DNA of 64,000 bases from Phytophthora colocasiae (GCA_018806915.1 JAGKQI010000091.1:930001-994000), one strand, 5' to 3'; shown: positions 40,907-52,448, numbered from the stretch's first letter. The notes: generated by a model from the letters alone, not told the origin. Numbers and translations: made by a program.

Positions 40907-41018
40907 TAGAGCTTTATGACTGTTAGAAATCGAACTTAGTCGGATTTATGTCGATCACCAAAATGGCCACAAATCAGGTTTTGGAATTTTTCTAATTTTA
41001 GACTTCTAGAATCAGATC
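40907..41018. promoter_or_regulatory. shared divergent promoter of MAN1/Src1 and membralin genes
   Basis: Only 112 bp separate the two start codons, so both core promoters must lie here or overlap the 5' leaders. No clear initiator match was picked out. Confidence 0.5.
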
Positions 41019-42454
41019 ATGGTCGAAATGGAGGAGATCAACTTCCGCCTCTACGTGTGTCTTACACGCTGGATGCAGAGACTTCTAAGTGCAAAGGTGA
41101 TGTTCCTCTGTGTCTGAGCTACCTATACATACCCACTTGTCCAAGTAACGCTTTCTGTGGGCTGTCAATTTTTTTTGTTTCTTTTTCAGAATAGGGAGAG
41201 GATTGAAATGCTGCTTTTTGTGGTAGCTGCTCACCTTCTTCTTCTGCTTTTCTTGCTACATATTAGTTTCATCAGTGAAGGAAGCCATATTAGCTGTCTA
41301 GACCAGTTTCTCCCGTCTCTGAAGACCCCGAACAACTTTCAAGACGAGCATTTAAATCTCTTGCGGATTCAGATCCTACCTGATGCTGAAGCCGCTGGTA
41401 GGAGGCTCTCTACGGACCCAATTAACTCATATTCAGTGGTTCGTTCGTCATATAGCACTACAGAGGCCGTGAACCAACAGGATCCAAGTTTAAGCTTCAT
41501 CTACGCCCCACAAAAGAGTCTACTAGCATTACTGGAACATGTGGATGCTCTTCAACCGGATGTGACGATGGATACACTGTATTTGCCTACGAAATGCCGG
41601 TGCTTTGAGCTCAGATGGTTTAATAAGTTGCTGTTGTGGAGGTGGATACGGGATCGAGTGGTAGGATACGATACGATTGTGGAGAACCAGTTGCTGAAGC
41701 ATTTTGGAGCCAAGGGATTCTTAATGAGAGAGGATAGTCACGTCATTGTGGATATGAGCTACGGGGTGTTTAACCCAGATGCAGCAGCGCAAAGTGTACG
41801 TGTATTGGTCGGATTTTATTTTGATTACAAGAATTAACTTGTTTTCTTTGGTTGCAGTGGCTCAGGCTTCTCGTACTCAAAATCAAGATCTTGCACGTGA
41901 TCCTGTTCCTATTCCTCACCCTCACAGCGCTAGTTGCTTTCATACTCATGGAGACACAGAAGCGAATATTACTTTTCGCAACTTTCTTCCTCAACCGACA
42001 GCAACTACAGCTTCCAGTTGTCAATCTCGTGTCAACTTTCTTGTCACAGTCACTCGTGCTTGTACCAGTTCTGGTACCATTGTGAACTTAATCTAACATT
42101 TTGCCTCCTTAGCTAGGTATCCTGTTCTTCCTGTTTGAACTATACAAGGACCGTCTGCTGGCATTTGGCGTCATGACGATCATGTGGGTAGGCGAGTCGT
42201 TCTCGGTTGTCATCGTACGTACTCGACTCTCACAGACGTTTTTCCCTCTGCTGTTCTTCTGCCTCTTCGCGTTCTTCCACATCTACATCTTCTCCTTCCC
42301 GTTAGGCTTCACGTACCTGGCTCTGGTTACTGCAAGCGTCTTGTTACTCCAGTTGATGCTCTTCTTCTGGAACTGCTTTGAGATTCCAGCTCTAAACCGA
42401 GGCGAAATCTCCACGAGATGTCCAAGAGAACAATTGTTTCATCCAGCTTTTTAG
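41019..42454 (+). CDS. membralin (multi-pass ER membrane protein)
   Basis: Four exons fit in phase 0: 41019-41096, 41190-41795, 41858-42073 and 42113-42454, giving 413 residues. Introns are 93, 62 and 39 nt; the last is very short. TM1 follows the N-terminal RLYVCLTRWMQRLL (LLFVVAAHLLLLLFLLHISF). A long lumenal region contains DTLYLPTKCRCFELRWFN and SYGVFNPD. The C-terminal half has four to five helices with the family motifs METQKRILLFA, LLGILFFLFELYKDRLLAF, FFPLLFFCLFAFFHIYIFSFPLG (part) and FFWNCFEIPAL. Membralins act in ER-associated degradation and ER stress. The gene ends 2 bp before the convergent CorA remnant. Confidence 0.88.
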
Positions 42455-42456
42455 TG

Positions 42457-43491
42457 TTACAACCACTTTTTGAGTTTAAAGAGTAAGATGAGACCGGCAA
42501 CCGAATAGAACGTCGTCTCCAGAATGTATGGGAAGTTCATCCCGTAGACACCTGTGAGGAATTGTGCTGGTAAGACGATCGCTGCGGTGAGGAGGGCAAA
42601 GATAAAGCTGCCGCCGTTCTACTGGGCAGCTCGGCCGTTGTTCAAGCCTTCCACCAAGCTTCTGCAGCAGTCAAGATGCTCTTCACACATCGTGAGCTGC
42701 GTCCTGAACGTCTGCGAAGTACTGGAGCGTTTCCCGCTTGTAATCGTTGGATAGAACCACTGATGAAGACGATGTTCAAACCTTCGATGTTGATCCACCG
42801 GACGGAAGCCCAAGCCGGTTTCTTGGAGTAAATGAAGCTCTGAATATTCGAGATCGGGTACGATCCGGAGAATTCTCTATTGCTCCGAGTTTGGCTGGTT
42901 TTAATCTTGTGTAGGTCAATTCCACGAACGATTCGTTGAAGAGTTGTGCGAGTTTAATCTCCAGAATCGCCGTACCTACGTCGCTGGTTGGTGGTACATG
43001 AGATTCCCATCGCCTCCAAATCGGACCGAAAGCCTTCATACGACAGCATTTCATTGTCTAAAGAAGATAGCATCTACTGTCTGGACTACAAAGTGCGAAT
43101 AACTTGGTCATTTTCGCAGTTGTAAGGTCAAAATGGAGACTTCGGACTGAAAAATCATTCGTAGTTCCAATTGTTGCAGGCCAAGGCACAGCGTCTTCTT
43201 TAGCACCAACGAGATCGTTGTCCATTGGAAGGGGTTTTACAGGAAAAGCAGTAGAATTTTTTGGAGATAAAGAAGATGAATGTTACCACCAGGAGTCGGG
43301 CTCAGTCTCTTCTTGCGCTCCGATTTCAAAGCGTGACCCGTTCGAAAACCACTCAGCACGTTAATAACTGGTGCCAGTTGAGAGAGAACTTCTCGAGTTC
43401 TTGGTCTGGTAGATTGAAAACTTCCTTGATGCGCCACCACAGAGATAGCGTCGTCGCTGGAGCTACTAGGGGAGAGCAAGGGTTTATCCAA
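42457..43491 (-). pseudogene. CorA/Mrs2-type magnesium transporter, decayed
   Basis: The 3' end retains the CorA pore: LPAQFLTGVYGMNFPY with the invariant GMN motif, then TM2 (FYSVAGLILLFKLKKW) and TAA at 42457. Upstream pieces in other frames are EEHLDCCRSLVEGLNN (with an in-frame TAG shortly after), VLSNDYKRETLQYFADVQDA, and WASVRWINIEGLNIV. A possible N-terminus begins at ATG 43491 (MDKPLLSPSSSSDD). At least three frame changes and one stop are visible. TM1 sequence is degraded to GSFIFALLTAAIV. CorA proteins import Mg2+. This copy is not functional unless the breaks are assembly errors. Confidence 0.82.
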
Positions 43492-44715
43492 GCGTGGGAA
43501 GCGATTTGTGTACTACTAAGCGACAATTGACGATCCGAAACTCTTCTGTTTAATGTTGAGGGCTTTTTGCTGGCAATACGATCTTGCTTTGTCTTCTCTG
43601 AGTAGTTCTACTAGCACTCTTAGCTCTACCAGCTGAAGGTAAAGAAGAAAATGCTGAAACTATCCGTTTGACTCGACGTTGGCGTCTTTTATGCAGCACA
43701 ACCGACTTGGTCCAGTTCCAACGATGTACCAGGCGGGCACGTCGTGCTACCAATTTTTGGGATACATTCTGCAAAACTCACGGTTAAATCCATAATTGTT
43801 GATCAGATTTAATCCGAATAGAACGTACGTATACTCGAAGAAAGCTCCGTTGTTCCTTCCACTTGCCAGTTTTGAACTCGAGAGAAGCACGAGACTTGCG
43901 ATTCTCATACAAAACACGAAGAGAAGACCGAGGGGTATCAGAAGTGAGGTTACTGAAGTTTCCATGAGCTCGATTCCCCCATTTAAACGGAAAAGCGAGG
44001 CCGATACTTCGTCTCTCTTCACATGTACGTTCAAATCGTAGCATAGCGACTCGATCACGAGCCTGACTGCCACTATTTGGCATTTAATTAGTCGAAGAGA
44101 AAAGTAAAAATCCTGAAAACAATTATTTACGAACCGGACAAGAGACTGGATCTGTACTGCAGCGTTATACCGAAGCTTGGGCACGAGTTTATGGATCCAT
44201 GAACGAAGATAACATCCTCGGTAAATACTCTACAGAACGCTATTAGAGAATTTTACAACAACAAAAAAGGTAGAAAGCAATTTACCTGGATTTTGACTGC
44301 AGCTACCCGCAATCTTTCGTCTCGAGCTCTTATCACGAGATGGCGATACGCAATTTTAGCGAGAAATCTTCGAACACAAGCCTGGATACGTATAACAGCA
44401 AGGTGACGTTCTTCGTGTCGATTTTTAATGTCCCTTTTCCGTCGAGATCGAGCTTTAACTCCTTGCCTCCACATCGCTGTGTCCTTATTCACCTCATCTT
44501 CAGGTATATTACCATGCAAACGTAAATTCTCCTGCATTTCCGCTAGCTAAACCACAAAATTCAGTAAAGATTGATGCCTTTTGCGTGAAACAAAATAACT
44601 TACATCAAGTCGAATACTGGAGACACTTCTTAACGCCAATTTATTCATCCTTCGAGCATAAGCAACAACTCTTGGACGACTAATAAATCCCCGATAACAC
44701 GCTTGAATTCGTGTA

Positions 44716-44745
44716 CAGTGCTGCTATTAACTATAGGCGCACTCA
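44716..44745 (+). repeat. Tc1 terminal inverted repeat, left
   Basis: 30 bp, exact reverse complement of 46230-46259. Confidence 0.95.
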
Positions 44746-45037
44746 TTTTTTTCTGCTGCTGTTCGACAGAAACTGTTTTGTAAAGCGCCACATCCCGCAG
44801 AACATGCTCAACTGCTGCTACCCACTCGTGCTTATTCTACTTTCGCGATCTCCAATTGTTGCAGGCAAACGATGGAAATTGACAGATTTGAGGGTGTTCC
44901 AATCTATAGGCGCACTAGCGATTAGGCAAAATTTTGCAGAATTCATTGTTTTTAATTGGCTGAAAATTGTACGGTTAGTTTCCCTGTGCAAGATGTTTTG
45001 CTGGCGCCACATTTCGAGGCTTCGGAGATTCTCCAAA

Positions 45038-46045
45038 ATGCCAAGGGGGCCAAGATTGACCGAGGAGGAGAAAGGTCGCGTTTTGGCTCACCACCGAGAC
45101 GGCAGAAGTAACAGGTGGATCGCACGTGAGCTCAAGCGCAGTGAGCATGCTGTACGAAACGTTTTGACGTTTCGTTCTGCTAAAAACACATCAAAAAAGG
45201 TCGGAAGGAAGGCTAAATGTACAAAACGCATGGCTCGTCGAGTGTTTCGACTGGCCACCGTGACAAAATTATCCTCCAAACGGGTGTCGGTGGAGCTCGA
45301 AGGCGTTCTACAACCCAGTACAATTCGTAAGCTGCTAAACTCGTCTAAACTGGCCAAGTGAATCAAGCGCAAACCGTCGCCGGCCATCAAGCCGCACCAT
45401 AAGATTGCCCGAGCAGCTTTTGCTGCAAAATTTTTAAGTAAAACCAGGATTTGGCGTCGTATTGTTTTTAGTGACGAAAAGAAATTTAACTTGGACGGTC
45501 CTGACGGCTACCAATACTACTGGCACGACGTCAGGAAAAATCATGAACTTTTCTCGAAGCGAGCGAGTGGGGGAGGAAGTGTGATGGTGTGGGCGGGCAT
45601 GAACTATTTTGGAAAAACTGAGATCGCTTTTCTGGAGGGGAGACAAAACTCTGAATGCTACACTAAAACGCTGGACAACTATCTTACACCTTTTCTCGAT
45701 AACCTTCGTGAAAATCATGGCATGTCGAGACCAATTTTTCAGCAAGACAACGCATCTATTCACGAATCACGATTTACTAAGGCTCACATTGAGGCGCTGG
45801 GGATCCGTAAGCTGAAGTGGCCTTCTAAAAGCCCAGATTTGAACCCAATAGAAAATGTTTGGGGGCAGTTGGCGTGGTCTGTGTATGAAGGCGGGCGGCA
45901 GTTCGATACTAAAGAGGAATTAAAGGCTCAGATCACTCGTAGCTGGGACAGCATCAAGCAAAACTACTTACGGCACCTCGTGGACGGTATGCCGACTCGA
46001 ATGGCTCACGTTGTTCTCAAAAATGGCGGTCCGATCGACAAATAG
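45038..46045 (+). pseudogene. Tc1 transposase with one in-frame stop
   Basis: ATG 45038 opens a helix-turn-helix domain (LTEEEKGRVLAHHRDGRS, WIARELKRSEHAVRNVL) followed by a second basic HTH. The catalytic triad is complete: Asp in IVFSDEKKFNLDG, Asp in PIFQQDNASIH, and Glu in SPDLNPIENVWG, 34 residues after the second Asp. Codon 108 (45359-45361) is TGA with the same frame open on both sides. One substitution (for example from TGG or CGA) is the only obvious defect in about 335 codons. The end VVLKNGGPIDK is normal for the family. Confidence 0.9.
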
Positions 46046-46229
46046 TTTAGAGATTAGCATGTGCGCCTATAGTTTAGAACACATAATAAATCTCCATTTT
46101 GATTTTTTTTTTCATTGGTTGCCCTTTCCAAGAAATCTACCACAGATACGTCGTTTGCATCAGTCGGGCGTGCTATCTTGGGTGCGGCACTTTTCAAAAA
46201 GCTTTCAGTGGAGCAGCAGCTAAAAATTT

Positions 46230-46259
46230 TGAGTGCGCCTATAGTTAATAGCAGCACTG
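46230..46259 (-). repeat. Tc1 terminal inverted repeat, right
   Basis: 30 bp, exact reverse complement of 44716-44745. Confidence 0.95.
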
Positions 46260-46698
46260 TAGCAGCCCAATCTTCCAATTGAGCTTTCTCTTCCCTCTCT
46301 TTCGTCAATTGCGCCATAAAAACATCTCTTTCCAGTAATAATTCACGATGTAAACGACTTGTAGGGATCGAGAGCGACGGTAAACTACGTCGAAAAGTTG
46401 GTAATTGAGCTTGATGTACTGATCCTTTACGTATTTTATTCGATCGAGCAGAAAGGGATTTCGGAGCTCCATATACCATCTCTCGATGCTCTTGGTTACT
46501 TGGAGGTGTAAGTAATTTATTCCGTTTCCGACGTATATTTCGCACTGCAACAGCCGTCACCACAGTGGAAATCACGTTGGATGTTGTCAGTTGTGTTGTT
46601 GATAAATACGTATTTCTTAAGTCATCCAGAGCTTCAAAGCGCTTCGTACATAGCGATTTCTGCACTGCCAGCTCCAATTCCTCGTCTTCTTCATCCAT

Positions 46699-46778
46699 TT
46701 CGACTCTAAAAGCTCGAGACGTTACGTGTTTTTTAAAATTGAACGGACGATTTAAGCAGTCGTCACTTTCGGATCCAA
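46699..46778. promoter_or_regulatory. 80-bp divergent promoter between two IQ-motif genes
   Basis: The two start codons are 46698 (minus) and 46779 (plus). The whole control region for both genes must fit here or overlap the leaders. No initiator consensus was fixed. Confidence 0.5.
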
Positions 46779-49235
46779 ATGGCCGAGAGGAATGGCTTCA
46801 AGCTACTGTCAACGGATCACAAGAACAAGTGGCTACAAGCTCGAGAAGAGCTTCGTCAAGCTCAAATTGTGACAGTCAATCAAGGATTAAATCTCACGCC
46901 AAGTCTCTATTTCGGAACTCGACGATCGACGTACAGTACTGTCGTATCTGTGGTAACTACGGCTATTCCGTTGCCTAGATATGATCCGTTAACTCAAGAA
47001 ACTTTGGTATCACCTACGGAAGCTTCGCGGTGGGCTGAAGAACGAGCACGAGAGACTTTATCCAGGATAAAATCCCCGGATAACCAAGATAACCCGGAGA
47101 TGAAATCTCCGTACGTTCATGTGAAATCCGTCCCTACTCCACAACAAACACTCGCTCTGGTTCGTGAACAACGGGCGTTTATGAAATCGCTCAACGAAAT
47201 CCGTCAAGTACGCGCTCGACGTGAATATAATGCTGCAGTAATTATTCAACGCGTACGACGAGGATTTGTATTGCGAAGACAATTCCGTGGGATCCGACAG
47301 AAACTTTTAGTCCGGAAAAGGATTCGTGGCAGCTTGTTACAAGTCACGAAAGGGACAGCAATTGTGATGGGGGAGAAGGATCGACGGGTGCGATTAAATC
47401 TTAAACAGACCAAAGCTGCGATTAAAATCCAGAGTGCTTATCGAATATGGGGTGCACGTCGGATATTATGTAAACTACGAGCTTTGGATCTTTTCGAACG
47501 AAGACAACGTTGTGTATCGGTTATTCAATGTGCTTGGAGAGCGTGTATAGCTCGTTGGATGGCGGTAAAATTAATTCTACACAGGGAAGAAGCTCGAAAA
47601 CAGAAGCTGGCTGGGATTGTAACCAGATTATTCCTAGGATTTAAAGCGAGGTGTCATGTTCGAGGTCTTCGATTCCATCGAGAACAACAAGCGGCTTTTA
47701 AGCTTCAGAGCTTTGTAAAATGTCGAATTTTAGCTTCAAAAACACTAGCTCAAGCTCGGATTCGAACGAATCAAGAACGAGGACATAGTGGCGCTGCTCA
47801 GATGCAAAGTTTAGTACGAGGGATGCTCCAACGTGCTCTTGTGGTTAAAATGCGGCGAACTGAAGAATTAGCAGTGCGAATTGCATGTGTTTTATCCATT
47901 CAACGGATCGTTCGAGGATTTTTAGGTCGACAACGAGCAAAACGACGTGGATTATATCGAGCAAATGAGCGTGGATGGATCTGTGCGATAAATATCACCC
48001 GAATATCTCGAGGATTTCTCGGTAGATTGGCAGCAGCAAGGGAACGCGCTATTCAGGATGGAGATTTACTGGTTCAAGCTCGTCGTGGTAATGTTGATGC
48101 TGTGGTTGATATTTTAGACGGATTTTATCCATCTATGACTGGAGAACCGGAACCAGCGGATATAACGATGACGAGCTCTGGAGGGAATAATTCTCTACAT
48201 CTTGCAGCCAAATGTGGACATTTGGAGGTTGTGACTCTTCTCTTACCGAAAATGCTGCGTACAGCTCCGGACCACGTCTACGCTGTGAATTCGAAGGGGT
48301 TTACACCTCTATCTCTTGCAATTCTTAACGGCTATGAACGTGTAGCCATGTATCTCCTCGCTATGACGACTCCGTTGTTCGTAGACCCCGTTCTACCTGG
48401 CCGAAAGCGTACACTACTCCATGAAGCCGCTCGTCGGGGCTTGGAATCTGTCGTGGCTAAGCTTTTGCAGCTTTTTCCTCAGCATTTTACCGGTGCAGAA
48501 CGGGATTCTTGGACACAACGTACTGCACTACATGAAGCTCTACTTGCGGGTATTGAGGTAGTACAAGAGGAAGAACGGTTCCCTTGGACTCGACATCACG
48601 CACACAATTATCGTAGTGCGTATTCTACCGCAGAAGAAGAAGCAGAACACGCAATGGCTGTGTTAGAAACGTTACTGGCTAAAGCTCCTCATGCTCCGTT
48701 AGAAGCGACGGATTTTTTGGGATTTACTCCACTTCATATCGCTGCAGCAAGAGGAAATCTCCATGCTGTTACTCGATTATTAGCTTTTGGAGCGGATGTG
48801 ACTGTCAAAGACCTACAGGACCGTACAGCTTGGCGTGTGGCTTTACTACGTGGACATGACGCTTGTTTCCAGGAGATTCGACGCAAATGGCTACAGGATG
48901 TTGTGAGTAACAGTTCTTCTGGCCAAAAAACTACTGAATCAAGTAGAACCGCAACTCCTTCCGGTTCTACCATGTCACTACATCCTCAACTCGATCTGGA
49001 ACTTTTTAGTGCCTGTAAATGTGGAGACGTGGCAAAAATTCGCTTTTTCATCGACGAATTAGAAGTATCCGTGAACGTAAAAGACGTGGAAACGGGTAAG
49101 TCGCTGCTAATGGTGGCAATTGAACACCGACAAGTTCGAGTTGTGAGGTTCCTCTTGACTAGAACAGATTTGGATATCAACTACTCAAGGGATGGCGTCT
49201 CATCTCTTACGATCGCCCAGAGAATGTTGGAATAG
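46779..49235 (+). CDS. IQ-motif and ankyrin-repeat protein
   Basis: Single exon, 818 residues. Residues 145-425 hold about eight IQ motifs, including AAVIIQRVRRGFVLRRQF, AAIKIQSAYRIWGARRIL, VSVIQCAWRACIARW, AAQMQSLVRGMLQRAL, VLSIQRIVRGFLGRQRA and ITRISRGFLGRLAA. Residues from about 430 hold about seven ankyrin repeats, including NNSLHLAAKCGHLEVVTLLL, FTPLSLAILNGYERVAMYLL, RTLLHEAARRGLESVVAKLL and FTPLHIAAARGNLHAVTRLL. IQ motifs bind calmodulin; ankyrin repeats bind proteins. The order suggests a calcium-responsive scaffold, perhaps cytoskeletal or ciliary, but no direct evidence is in the sequence. Confidence 0.88.
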   Translation: MAERNGFKLLSTDHKNKWLQAREELRQAQIVTVNQGLNLTPSLYFGTRRSTYSTVVSVVTTAIPLPRYDPLTQETLVSPTEASRWAEERARETLSRIKSPDNQDNPEMKSPYVHVKSVPTPQQTLALVREQRAFMKSLNEIRQVRARREYNAAVIIQRVRRGFVLRRQFRGIRQKLLVRKRIRGSLLQVTKGTAIVMGEKDRRVRLNLKQTKAAIKIQSAYRIWGARRILCKLRALDLFERRQRCVSVIQCAWRACIARWMAVKLILHREEARKQKLAGIVTRLFLGFKARCHVRGLRFHREQQAAFKLQSFVKCRILASKTLAQARIRTNQERGHSGAAQMQSLVRGMLQRALVVKMRRTEELAVRIACVLSIQRIVRGFLGRQRAKRRGLYRANERGWICAINITRISRGFLGRLAAARERAIQDGDLLVQARRGNVDAVVDILDGFYPSMTGEPEPADITMTSSGGNNSLHLAAKCGHLEVVTLLLPKMLRTAPDHVYAVNSKGFTPLSLAILNGYERVAMYLLAMTTPLFVDPVLPGRKRTLLHEAARRGLESVVAKLLQLFPQHFTGAERDSWTQRTALHEALLAGIEVVQEEERFPWTRHHAHNYRSAYSTAEEEAEHAMAVLETLLAKAPHAPLEATDFLGFTPLHIAAARGNLHAVTRLLAFGADVTVKDLQDRTAWRVALLRGHDACFQEIRRKWLQDVVSNSSSGQKTTESSRTATPSGSTMSLHPQLDLELFSACKCGDVAKIRFFIDELEVSVNVKDVETGKSLLMVAIEHRQVRVVRFLLTRTDLDINYSRDGVSSLTIAQRMLE

Positions 49236-51281
49236 ATTGAATATTTTATCTCAGATTTTGTGAATTAGCCATAAAAGGATGTTTCGATCGGAATCACGGA
49301 ACAAAGGTAAGTAGTGCAGTTCTGTGCGTGAACTTTATCGCTCTTTGACTTTAGAGGCGATTTTAGCCTCTTCAGCAGTATGGCACTTGGATTTTTTCTA
49401 TGTAAAAAGGTCAAAACGGCTTCAGAAAAAAATAAAATCCAATGACGATCCACGACCAAGTTGATTGGTGAAACTTGGAGGACTCCTTGCCAATCTCCCC
49501 AGCTATTATGACAAATAGCAACGTGAATGTGAAGAGTGTTTAAAACTTCCACTTCCAACCTCTAAAAATCCTGGTCAAACCTACCTCGACGATGAAATAT
49601 TCGCTAAAGCTGACGTGCTCAAAGCACTGGGAAATGATGAAAGTTATTTCAACAAACATCCATGGCTACGAGTTCTCTATACTCGACTTCCCTACGTCTC
49701 GTGTTTGTTTCTCGTTGCCAAGGCACAGAGGACCTGGTAACCCTCTTGTGTTCAAGTAATCCTACCAAGGCGTGAGGAGTCCTCACTGAGGACACTGTGC
49801 ACCCTCACGTTCAGTTATAGCTCCGTGGTGGTCGAAGAACTTCTATCCCTTCGCTCTGTCGCGGGCGCCCGCTGAGGCCGGCAGCAGTGAACTGGGCGGA
49901 GATTATGGATCTGCTGCGCTTTCAGGAGTGTATAGTTAGAAAATCCAACACAAATACACGACCTCTTTCCCACCCTACGTCTCGCGTTTGTCAACGAGAC
50001 CGGAAAGACGTGAGAAGTAGATTTGAAACAGACGCCAAAGTATAGTTGCAAGTGGAAGAGAAGTACAAGAACTGATTAGCTCAAGGTCGAGCTGTATCTT
50101 CGATATTTAAGATGAAGTGTCTACATCCCTCCCCAAACGGGTTAACTTCTCCAGGGTAGATCGATCACAATCAAGCTCAAACCGCGTGATGGTAGATGAA
50201 CTGGCAGTGCTTCTTGAAGGAATTTTGCAGGTTGATATTTGGAGTTTGAACTAATTTTTGACGGAAGAAAATCCCCCCCCCCCCCTAAAAAAAAAGTAAA
50301 TGTCGTTCCAAAGTCTCCAAACCGCATGAAAAACAATAGCTGCTTGAACTTTCCACAATATAAGAAGTATTTTTTAGTTCCTCCTCCAAGTCCTTTGAAT
50401 GCCACGAGGCTCAGGGAAAAAGCAACAATCGCTTAGTCAGTCCATATTTGGCGCCATATTAAAGCCAACGTTGGATGCGCGAAAAAAAAATGCTAAACTG
50501 TTTCAATCGAGTGGTAGCTTGGACGCACACATTCTTGAATTGTCGGTTTGAGTGATTTCAGAAAATAGAATCGTGAGCCCACAATCAAGTCTCCGCAATA
50601 CAGTCGCAGCATCACATCATGCACCACAGGAAGTACGAACCCTCGGAGCGATAGTAAGCTGGACAACGTTTGATGTATTCGTTGCCTAGGACATCCCAAA
50701 TTCTCTAGCGGGTGATGCATCAATTCAGGTACTTTTTGAAGAACAATCCAGGGAAAAACCGAACTGTGTGCTCTGTAGGATCTGAGGAAGCGATAGCCAT
50801 CCCGAAAACGGGCGGCACAAGTAAATATTCGATAACTCGAATTCCACCATCTCGAGGGTTTGGAAGTACTCGACGAAAAAATTGAGTCAATTGTCGAAAG
50901 ATAATATCCTGAGGAACTATTCTGGATCTAACTGTTACCCCCAGAGCTGCTAAAAAAGGCAGTAGACGTTGGCCAATTGCGGTTTTCGTCCAGAAAATTT
51001 GCAAAGCGTTTTTCGCTGGTGTTCGGCACAGGTTTGAAGTTTTATCGGGCCTGTTCCCAAAGGTTTCAAGGTTCTTTAAGTCCCATGCTCTTTCAAAGTC
51101 GGAGAGGCTTCCGTTTCGATTATTACTAATCAACTCATCCTTTTTCTTTGACACATGGACACACCTGCACTAATTACCAGTAAACGCGTAGTCGTCTAAC
51201 GTTTCCGCAAGAACCGTTTTCTTAATGGTATGATTAAAACGCTGCTGGATGCTCTCAGAATCTTTTGTAGCTACACGCTAT
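49236..51281. other. 2-kb region without a recognised gene
   Basis: A plus-strand frame at about 49560-49740 (includes YLDDEIFAKADVLKALGNDE) and a minus-strand frame at 51154-50720 (144 codons, includes RIVPQDIIFRQLTQFFRRVL), followed by 50723-50493 in another frame, have protein-like composition. No family was recognised. They may be decayed genes. A run of 13 C followed by 9 A lies near 50273-50295. The motif cctacgtctcg.gtttgt occurs at about 49693 and again near 49973. Confidence 0.4.
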
Positions 51282-51453
51282 CTAAAAGTAGCCATCGCGG
51301 ACGAGCCTCACATAGTGGAGGTAGAACTGATATCCTTTGTCATACTTTGAGTAGACCCGCTGACCATCCGCGGTCACAAAGGAAGGTTTGACGCCCATCT
51401 TGTCAAGAATTCTGGACGGCGCCTTGCCGTTCTTGATCCATCTTATCAGTTTA
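51282..51453 (-). pseudogene. RXLR effector gene, 3' part
   Basis: Read on the minus strand from the target duplication (51449-51453), this piece gives the C-terminal 55 or so residues of the effector. It ends with an aromatic-rich tail and TAG at 51282-51284. Trp and Tyr residues spaced as in WY/LWY-type effector cores are visible. It continues in frame the 5' part at 57821-58112 when the chromovirus and one copy of the 5-bp duplication are subtracted (459 nt, 152 residues). It is detached from its promoter and signal peptide. Confidence 0.85.
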
Positions 51454-51963
51454 TGTGACGGAATGCTGTCGATAGCACTCCGTCGGCATTGAAGTGCAAG
51501 TTGATGCACTGTAGTGCAATCTACATATCTCTACATGTACCCACTTTGTGATTGGCTAAAACTAGATTCTGGTAATATGCCATTGTGGTTTACGCCATTC
51601 AGCTGAGACATTGAGAGAGTCTCATTGGCTGAAATTCGAGAAGGTTCTCGAAGCTTGATTATGGGACGCCCAGGAGTCAAGTCAACATTGCTACGTGGAA
51701 GTTTATAGGAAAATCATTGGTAGATAGCCAAATCAGAAGATAGGAAAAGATAGGCTCTAGGATACACTCTACTGGATTTTTGAGAGAGCTCTGTGAGCCA
51801 CCAGTTAGCTTAGGACCGTAAGAGCCTTCCTCATTTCAATTCACTTTTCAATTTACCAACAACCTCTCAGTGGCCCACCAACTGGTCACGCCTCCCTGGG
51901 TCTTCGCTCCGCCGTCCAAGTCCGGTCTCCGCTTCCTCGCCCCCGCGCGCCTACTGTGTTACA
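51454..51963 (+). repeat. 5' LTR of the intact chromovirus
   Basis: 510 bp, tgtgacggaatgctg ... cctactgtgttaca. Near 51826 an initiator-like ctcatttcaattcac precedes the putative R region. Confidence 0.95.
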
Positions 51964-52448
51964 TAGTAGCGCTTGTCGGGTCAAGCTTCGCTCCATCGTC
52001 CAAGGTCGGGTCTCTCGTGGGCGGCATAGCCAGAAGCGAGTAGATCCTTGGCTATTAGCACCAGCCAATTGCTGGGGAAGTGCTAGGTCTAAAGGGGTCT
52101 CTTTTGGGTTGTCTTTGGGAGAGTTCGTGCCCATCACAGGTCTAAAGGGGTCTCTTTTGGGTTGTCTTTGGGAGAGTTCGTGCCCATCACAGGTCAGGGA
52201 ATCAATTTTGAAAGGTTGGTATATCTCTGCCTAGTGCACGTAACTCTTTGGTCGCTACTAGAAGCCGGTTCAGTGCTTGGGACGCTCTTAAGTGCAGCTT
52301 TTATTTCCATCGCTCCCCGGTAGCTTCCAATTTACCCTTTCTTTTGGTGTTTGGGTCGGTACAAGCCGAACCACTCCCATTTTCTCCTTCTTTCATTGGA
52401 TTTTGGGTTTTATTGGATTGAGTTCGTGCTACGAAAAGTCCACTCGAA

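Larger units (their letters stand above)
44716..46259 (+). mobile_element. Tc1-type DD34E transposon
   Basis: 1544 bp between duplicated TA dinucleotides (44714-44715 and 46260-46261). Perfect 30-bp ends (44716-44745 and 46230-46259) begin CAGTGCTGC. A second copy of the core CTATAGGCGCACT lies about 190 bp inside each end (near 44903 and 46050), which is the IR/DR layout of Sleeping Beauty-like elements. It carries one transposase gene. Confidence 0.93.
43550..46698 (-). pseudogene. IQ-motif protein gene, exon 1 split by a Tc1 transposon
   Basis: The start is ATG 46698 (MDEEDEELELAVQ). Exon 1 ends at 44604 once the 1546 bp of element plus duplicated TA are subtracted (549 nt, exactly in frame). 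Further exons are 44546-44286, 44229-44135, 44072-43829 and 43768-43550, about 455 residues in all. IQ motifs lie at RIQACYRGFISRPRV (created across the insertion point), VIRIQACVRRFLAKI, AVKIQSIYRGCYLR and AVQIQSLVRG-like AVQIQSLVR. Such motifs bind calmodulin or EF-hand light chains. Everything else in the gene looks intact, so the insertion is recent. It is divergent from the IQ/ankyrin gene 80 bp away, hinting at paired function. Confidence 0.8.

Noticed and set aside
50270..50300. Poly-C/poly-A tract as a regulatory site
   Set aside because: A plain homopolymer with no context; also a likely sequencing weak spot.
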